DNA of 64,000 nucleotides, from the NCBI RefSeq assembly GCF_025143365.1, contig NZ_JALXPE010000016.1, positions 1-64,000 of the forward strand, given 5' to 3'. Source of the stretch: Microbacterium sp. p3-SID336. GTDB lineage: Bacteria; Actinomycetota; Actinomycetes; Actinomycetales; Microbacteriaceae. Positions 59,708 to 64,000 of the stretch are shown one piece after another. How positions within the stretch are numbered: position 1 is the first letter of the stretch; each line of letters opens with the position of its first letter. The position numbers and the translations under genes are program-made. The notes beneath the pieces are model-generated. The model was not told the DNA's origin. It ran no database searches and was given only the letters and a program-made list of their open reading frames with translations.

Positions 59708-60312
59708 GCGCCCCCGAGGCCGTGCTCCGCCACGACGACGCCGCCCACCCGCACGCCTTCACCCGCGAACAGGTCGGCTGGACCCCGCACCTCGCGCCGC
59801 TCGCGGAGGACGAGCTGACCCCGCGTCACCGCGACGGACTGGTCGAGCCGTCGCGGGCCAGGAACGAGTACTTCCGCCTCCTCGCGCGCGACCCTGAGGT
59901 GCTGCGGGCGCGCACCCTGGTCGACAAGGACATCTTCTTCAACGCGGCGGAGGGGCTGCCGCGTGCCGATCGCGAGCTCGCGGCGACCGCGGCCTCGCGC
60001 CGGAACGGCTGCGTGTTCTGCGCCTCGGTGCACTCCCGGTTCGCGGCGCATCACAGCTCGCGCACGGACGACGTCGACCGCCTGCTCGACGAGGGAGTGG
60101 ACGCCGACCTCGGCGAGCGGTGGAACGCGATCGTCGCGGCGGCCGTGGCGCTCACGGACACGCCGAGCGCCTTCGGGCACGCACACGTGGCACGGTTGCG
60201 CGCGGCCGGTCTGGACGACCTGGAGATCGCGGACGTCATCCACGGTGCCGCGTTCTTCAACTGGGCGAACCGGCTGATGCTGTCGCTCGGCCGCCCCGTC
60301 GCCCCCGCCTGA
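59704..60312 (+). CDS. Alkylhydroperoxidase-domain protein, Avi_7169 type
   Basis: This 202-aa AhpD-fold protein has the redox motif C103-x-x-C106 and H110 (NGCVFCASVHSRF), as in AhpD, so peroxidase or thiol-dependent reductase chemistry is likely. LEIADVIHGAAFFNWANRLM matches the TIGR04030 group. It is the last gene of the operon, coupled to the CMD gene by ATGA, and converges with the quinone oxidoreductase. Confidence 0.88.
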   Translation: MSAPEAVLRHDDAAHPHAFTREQVGWTPHLAPLAEDELTPRHRDGLVEPSRARNEYFRLLARDPEVLRARTLVDKDIFFNAAEGLPRADRELAATAASRRNGCVFCASVHSRFAAHHSSRTDDVDRLLDEGVDADLGERWNAIVAAAVALTDTPSAFGHAHVARLRAAGLDDLEIADVIHGAAFFNWANRLMLSLGRPVAPA

Positions 60313-60336
60313 CACTGGCCGCCCGGGCCCGCGCGG

Positions 60337-61281
60337 TCAGGGGAGGAGGGTGATCTTGCCGGAGGCGGCGCCGGACTCCATGAGCTCGTGGGCCCGCGCC
60401 GCCTCGGCGAGGGGCAGCTGGGGGCCGAGCTCGATCGTGAAGTCGCCGGCGGCCAGCAGGTCGACGGTCTTCTGCAGCGCCTCGGCGCGCCATTCCAGCT
60501 CCTGCGCGGTGAGCGGCACCGGTGATCCGCCCGAGAAGGCGCGGATGCCGAAGTCGGCGGCGTCGGGGCCGCGCACGATCGTGGCGATGCGGTCGCGGTC
60601 GGCCACCAGCGCGAGGGAGGTCTGGATCGCCTCGTCCGTGCCTGCGCAGTCGAGGGTCACGGTGACCGGAGCGGGGGCGGCGTCGCGCACGCGCTCGAGC
60701 AGCCCGTCGCCGTAGGCCACGGGGATCGCGCCGAGCTCGCGCAGCTGGTCGTGCCTGGCCGGACTCGCGGTGGCGATCACCGTGGCGCCCCCGGCGACAG
60801 CGAACTGGACAGCGGCCTGGCCGACCGAGCCGGAGCCGCCGTGAACGAGGAGCACGTCGCCCGCCTGCACGTCGAGCGACCGCAGGGCCTGGTAGGCCGT
60901 GCCGGCGGGGATCCCGATCGCGGCACCCTCGGCGGCGGTCACCGCATCGGGCAGCCGCACGAGCTTCTCGGCCTCCACGGCCAGGGCGGAGGCATACGTG
61001 CCCACCGCATCGCGGATCGCCACCCTGTCGCCCACGGCGAGACCCTCGACGCCCTCGCCGAGCACCTCGACCACTCCGGCGCCGTCGAACCCGACCGGAC
61101 GCGGCTCGGTGATCGGCGGAGAGGGGCGCTTGCCGCTGCGGAGCTTCGCATCGATGGGGTTCGCGCCCGCCGCCTCGATCCGCACCACGACCTCGCCGCG
61201 GACGGCGACGGGGTCGGGGACCTCCATCAGGTGCAGGACGTCGGGGGAGCCGAACTCGGTGTAGACGATCGCGCTGGCCAT
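60337..61281 (-). CDS. NADPH:quinone oxidoreductase (zinc-free MDR family)
   Basis: This 314-aa medium-chain reductase starts SAIVYTEFGSPDVLHLMEVP, with AAGANPIDAKLRSG in the catalytic region and the NADPH motif VHGGSGSVGQAAVQFAVAGG. No zinc ligands are seen. It reduces quinones or other electrophiles. A TAGCCT box lies 6 nt before the ATG at 61281. Monocistronic. Confidence 0.9.
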   Translation of the reverse strand: MASAIVYTEFGSPDVLHLMEVPDPVAVRGEVVVRIEAAGANPIDAKLRSGKRPSPPITEPRPVGFDGAGVVEVLGEGVEGLAVGDRVAIRDAVGTYASALAVEAEKLVRLPDAVTAAEGAAIGIPAGTAYQALRSLDVQAGDVLLVHGGSGSVGQAAVQFAVAGGATVIATASPARHDQLRELGAIPVAYGDGLLERVRDAAPAPVTVTLDCAGTDEAIQTSLALVADRDRIATIVRGPDAADFGIRAFSGGSPVPLTAQELEWRAEALQKTVDLLAAGDFTIELGPQLPLAEAARAHELMESGAASGKITLLP

Positions 61282-61287
61282 GGTCCC

Positions 61288-61293
61288 AGGCTA
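61288..61293 (-). promoter_or_regulatory. -10 box TAGCCT of the quinone oxidoreductase gene
   Basis: On the minus strand TAGCCT, then 6 nt (GGGACC), then the ATG at 61281. Confidence 0.55.
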
Positions 61294-61308
61294 CCCGCGC
61301 CGGCGCGG

Positions 61309-64000
61309 TCAGCGCCCGGCGAGCGCCTTCATGATCCGCTGCGGCGACACCGGCTGTGCGGTGCCGAGGCGCTGCGCGAACAGGCTCACGCGGTACTCCT
61401 CCAGCAGCCAGCGCGTCTCCGCGAGGGCGGGCGTCGCGTCGCGGGGGAGCGGGATGGTGCCGCCAGCCTCCTCGTACGCCTTCGCCATCCGCTCGAACTC
61501 GGTCATGCGGGCGCGATCCCTGCCCGGTTCGTTCGCCAGGGTCTTCAGGCGGTCGAGCATGCCGTCCAGGTATCGGGGATACTGCGCCAGCCGGTCCACG
61601 CCCGCGGCGGACACGAACCCGGGGTGCAGCAGACCGGAGAGCTGCCCGCGCAGGTCGCCCAGCGGGCCGAGCAGTGCGAGCGAGTTCTGCCCCTTGATTC
61701 CGCGCTCCACCTCGCGCGCCTTCGTGAGGATGCGGGCGACGAGCGACACGCACGCGAACAGCTCGTCCACGAGCACGGCGGACACGGCATCCCGCACCTG
61801 CGCGAACGCGGCCTCGGTGCGCACGATGCCGCGGTCGCGTCCGTCCGGCGCGCCCGTGGACCCGTCGATGACCCGTCGGGCGACGGCCGCACGGCAGTCC
61901 TCGATCAGGGCGGACGCCGAGGAGTACGGTGAGGCCGCGAGGGCGAGCTTCTCCTGACTGGTCAGGTGCTGCTGCACGTAGGAGGACGGAGAGGGCACGG
62001 CGAGCAGCACGAGGCGCAGCACGCCGTCGCGCGTGGCGGCCGCGGCGGCATCCGGCGTGGACTCCACGCGCACCGACACGCTCGCGCCGTCGTCGACGAT
62101 CGCCGGGTAGCCGCGCACCACGCCGCCGGCGACGCGCGTGTCGAGCACCTCCGGCAGGTCGCCGAAGCTCCAGGCGGTGAGCCCGCTCTGCTCGACGGAG
62201 GCCGCGGCCACCCGTGCCGGGGCTTCGCCGGGACGCGCGGGGCCCGTGCCGGGGGCCTTCGCGACCGACCGGGCGACGCTGCTGCGCGCGCGGTCGGAGA
62301 GCTGCGCCTGCAACGCCCGGAGGTCGCGCCCGGAGCCGACCACGCGACCCCGGTCGTCGACCGCGCGGAAGTTCATGCGCAGGTGTGCGGGCACCCGCTC
62401 GTCCTCGAAGTCGGACGCGGAGACGAGCTGATTCGCGAGCGGCTGGATCAGCCGGGCCAGGGCCTCCTTGAGCGTGCGCGGGGGCAGACCCTCGTGAGCC
62501 TCCGGGCCCTGGTCGGCGAGCTCGGCCCCGAACTTCTCCGCCCAGTCCGCCGCGGGCACGACGTGGCGGCGGATGGCCTTGGGCAGCGCGCGCAGCAGCC
62601 CGGTGACGAGCTCGGCGCGGAGCCCCGGCACCTGCCAGTCGAAGCCGCGGTCCTCCAGCTGCGCGAGCAGGGGGAGGGGCACCACGACGCTCACGCCGTC
62701 GTCCGGGGCGCCGGGCTCGAAGCGGTACGCGAGCCCCAGCACCTGGTCGCCCTGCGTCCACCGCGTCGGGAACTCGCGCTGATCGGCGCGGTCCTCGTCG
62801 TCGATCAGGTCGCTCTCGCGCATCACGAGCAGCTTCGGCGTCGCGACGAGCGCGTCCCGCCACCAGGCCTCGAAGGAGCGCACGTCGAAGACCTCGGCGG
62901 GGATGCGCTCGTCGTAGAACCGGAACACGGCCTCGTCGCCGGCCAGGATGTCGCGGCGACGCTCCCGCTCCTCGAGCTTCTCCAGGCGGCGGCGCAGCTC
63001 GGCGTTGCTGCGCCAGAAGGCGCTCACGCGCTTGTCGATCCGCGACGGGTCCCACTCGCCCTCGACGAGCGCATGCCGCACGAACAGCTCGCGCGAGGCG
63101 GCCCTGTCGATGCGCGCGAACTGCACGCGCCGCCGCGGGATGATCTCCACGCCGAACAGGGTGACCTTCTCGAAGGCCACGGCGGCACCCGCGTCCTTCG
63201 ACCAGTGCGGCTCCGTGACCTGTCGCTTGGCGAGCTCGCCCGCGAGCGGCTCCGCCCACGCCGGGTCGATCGCGGCGACCGTGCGGGCGAAGGTGCGCGA
63301 GGTCTCCACGATCTCGGCGGCCATCACCGCGCGCGGGCTCTTCTTCCGCAGGGCCGAGCCGGGGAAGATCGAGAACCGGATGCCGCGGGCTCCGCGATAC
63401 TCGGTGATCCGCCGCTTCGGATCGCGCGCGGGGGAGTGCGTCTTGCCCGCCGGGGCGGTGCGCTCGTCGAGCACCCCGATCTGCGACAGCAGGCCGGACA
63501 GCAGTGCCCGGTGCACGGCGTCGGGGTCGGCGGCGCCGGTCTGCTCCGCGCCGCGCTCCGGCGTCTTCACCAGGGTGCGCAGCTGCCGGTGCACGTCGAA
63601 CCACTCGCGCACGCGCACGTAGTTGAGGTGCTCGGCGCGGCAGAGACGGCGGAAAGCGCTCGAGCCGAGTTCGCGCTGCTGTTCGCGGAGGTGGTTCCAC
63701 AGGTTCAGCAGCGTGAGGAAGTCGCTCGTGGGGTCGGCGAAGCGGGCGTGCAGTCGGTCGGCCTCCTCGCGCCGCTCCTCCGGGCGCTCGCGGACGTCCT
63801 GGATCGTGAGGCCCGCCACGATCGCGAGCACGTCCCGCAGCACGGAGCCGCCGCGACCGGAGCGCTGCGCCTCGATCAGCATGCGGGCGAAGCGCGGATC
63901 GATCGGCATGCGCGAGAGGTCGCGGCCGATCCTGGTGAGATGCGGGGAGCCGTCGCGGCGGGAGGGCTCGACGGCGCCCAGCTCGGTGAGCAGGTCGAAC
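61309..64000 (-). CDS. hrpA: ATP-dependent RNA helicase HrpA, C-terminal part (5' end beyond window)
   Basis: About 897 residues are visible, with no start. LSRMPIDPRFARMLIEAQRSG and the region after it belong to the HA2/OB-fold block that follows the DEAH helicase core. The long remainder (FPTRWTQGDQVLGLAYRFEPG, VPLPLLAQLEDRGFDWQVPG, LPKAIRRHVVPAADW) is DUF3418, specific to HrpA. HrpA resolves RNA secondary structure and rescues stalled ribosomes in E. coli. The helicase motifs lie outside the window. Confidence 0.93.
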   Translation of the reverse strand, partial: FDLLTELGAVEPSRRDGSPHLTRIGRDLSRMPIDPRFARMLIEAQRSGRGGSVLRDVLAIVAGLTIQDVRERPEERREEADRLHARFADPTSDFLTLLNLWNHLREQQRELGSSAFRRLCRAEHLNYVRVREWFDVHRQLRTLVKTPERGAEQTGAADPDAVHRALLSGLLSQIGVLDERTAPAGKTHSPARDPKRRITEYRGARGIRFSIFPGSALRKKSPRAVMAAEIVETSRTFARTVAAIDPAWAEPLAGELAKRQVTEPHWSKDAGAAVAFEKVTLFGVEIIPRRRVQFARIDRAASRELFVRHALVEGEWDPSRIDKRVSAFWRSNAELRRRLEKLEERERRRDILAGDEAVFRFYDERIPAEVFDVRSFEAWWRDALVATPKLLVMRESDLIDDEDRADQREFPTRWTQGDQVLGLAYRFEPGAPDDGVSVVVPLPLLAQLEDRGFDWQVPGLRAELVTGLLRALPKAIRRHVVPAADWAEKFGAELADQGPEAHEGLPPRTLKEALARLIQPLANQLVSASDFEDERVPAHLRMNFRAVDDRGRVVGSGRDLRALQAQLSDRARSSVARSVAKAPGTGPARPGEAPARVAAASVEQSGLTAWSFGDLPEVLDTRVAGGVVRGYPAIVDDGASVSVRVESTPDAAAAATRDGVLRLVLLAVPSPSSYVQQHLTSQEKLALAASPYSSASALIEDCRAAVARRVIDGSTGAPDGRDRGIVRTEAAFAQVRDAVSAVLVDELFACVSLVARILTKAREVERGIKGQNSLALLGPLGDLRGQLSGLLHPGFVSAAGVDRLAQYPRYLDGMLDRLKTLANEPGRDRARMTEFERMAKAYEEAGGTIPLPRDATPALAETRWLLEEYRVSLFAQRLGTAQPVSPQRIMKALAGR

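Noticed and set aside
1..64000. CRISPR arrays, rRNA genes, insertion sequences and tRNAs
   Set aside because: Reading both strands showed no regularly spaced repeats, no transposase motifs and no convincing tRNA cloverleaf; absence is by eye only, and a tRNAscan or ISfinder run would be decisive.

Overview
The window is GC-rich (about 70% by eye) and densely coded. It has many 4-bp start/stop overlaps, and single genes read from TANNNT boxes placed 6-7 nt before the ATG, which implies leaderless mRNAs. Together with Lsr2, DUF2637, DUF7882-type proteins, ROK regulators and many ABC sugar/peptide systems, this points to an actinobacterium, most likely Microbacteriaceae (Microbacterium-like). 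The genus is an inference.

Left chromosomal part (1-7583). A minus-strand run holds an AcuR-type TetR repressor, an AcuI/YhdH-type quinone/acrylyl-CoA reductase, an NAD(P)-binding NmrA-like protein, a luciferase-like flavin oxidoreductase and Dps, which together look like a redox/electrophile-stress unit. Next come a second TetR gene divergent from a short-chain dehydrogenase, and arginyl-tRNA synthetase, translationally coupled to a small unknown gene.

Mobile region (about 7.77-31.25 kb). Genes typical of actinobacterial plasmids and integrative elements are grouped here: a DUF2637 membrane protein fused to an HTH, an ArdC/ImmA-type metallopeptidase, a ParB-like protein, a DprA-like protein, a MobF relaxase-helicase, Lsr2 (apparently frameshifted) and a ParE-type toxin-antitoxin pair. 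I see no integrase, tRNA attachment site or type IV secretion genes, so it looks mobilizable, degenerate or incompletely delimited. Its cargo is a six-gene minus-strand operon (25435 to 14731) in which five genes overlap end to end: a 5-cytosine methyltransferase (DrmMII-like), two unrecognised proteins, a NERD-nuclease/UvrD-like helicase, the DISARM helicase DrmA and the DUF1998 protein DrmB. It has the DISARM core, but no DrmC phospholipase-D protein and no obvious DrmE, so it is a candidate non-canonical DISARM-like defence system and the main finding.

Right chromosomal part (31.3-64 kb). This starts with a patch of small genes: a lipoprotein, a DUF7882-like protein coupled to a DUF4304 protein, an FMN reductase, a GNAT acetyltransferase, an XRE/ImmA pair, an aldo/keto reductase, a PLDc_N membrane protein and a decayed DUF1254/DUF1214 pseudogene. 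A ROK repressor then diverges from a seven-gene sugar operon (oxidoreductase, ABC ATPase, two permeases, lipoprotein binding protein, two TIM-barrel isomerases). A NYN/OST-HTH protein and a second Gfo/Idh/MocA oxidoreductase follow on the minus strand. The next unit combines a luciferase-like monooxygenase, a complete dipeptide-type ABC importer, a second luciferase-like protein and two carboxymuconolactone-decarboxylase/AhpD-fold proteins (Avi_7170/Avi_7169 types), probably for uptake and oxidative breakdown of an unidentified compound. The window closes with a quinone oxidoreductase and the C-terminal part of an HrpA helicase running off the end.
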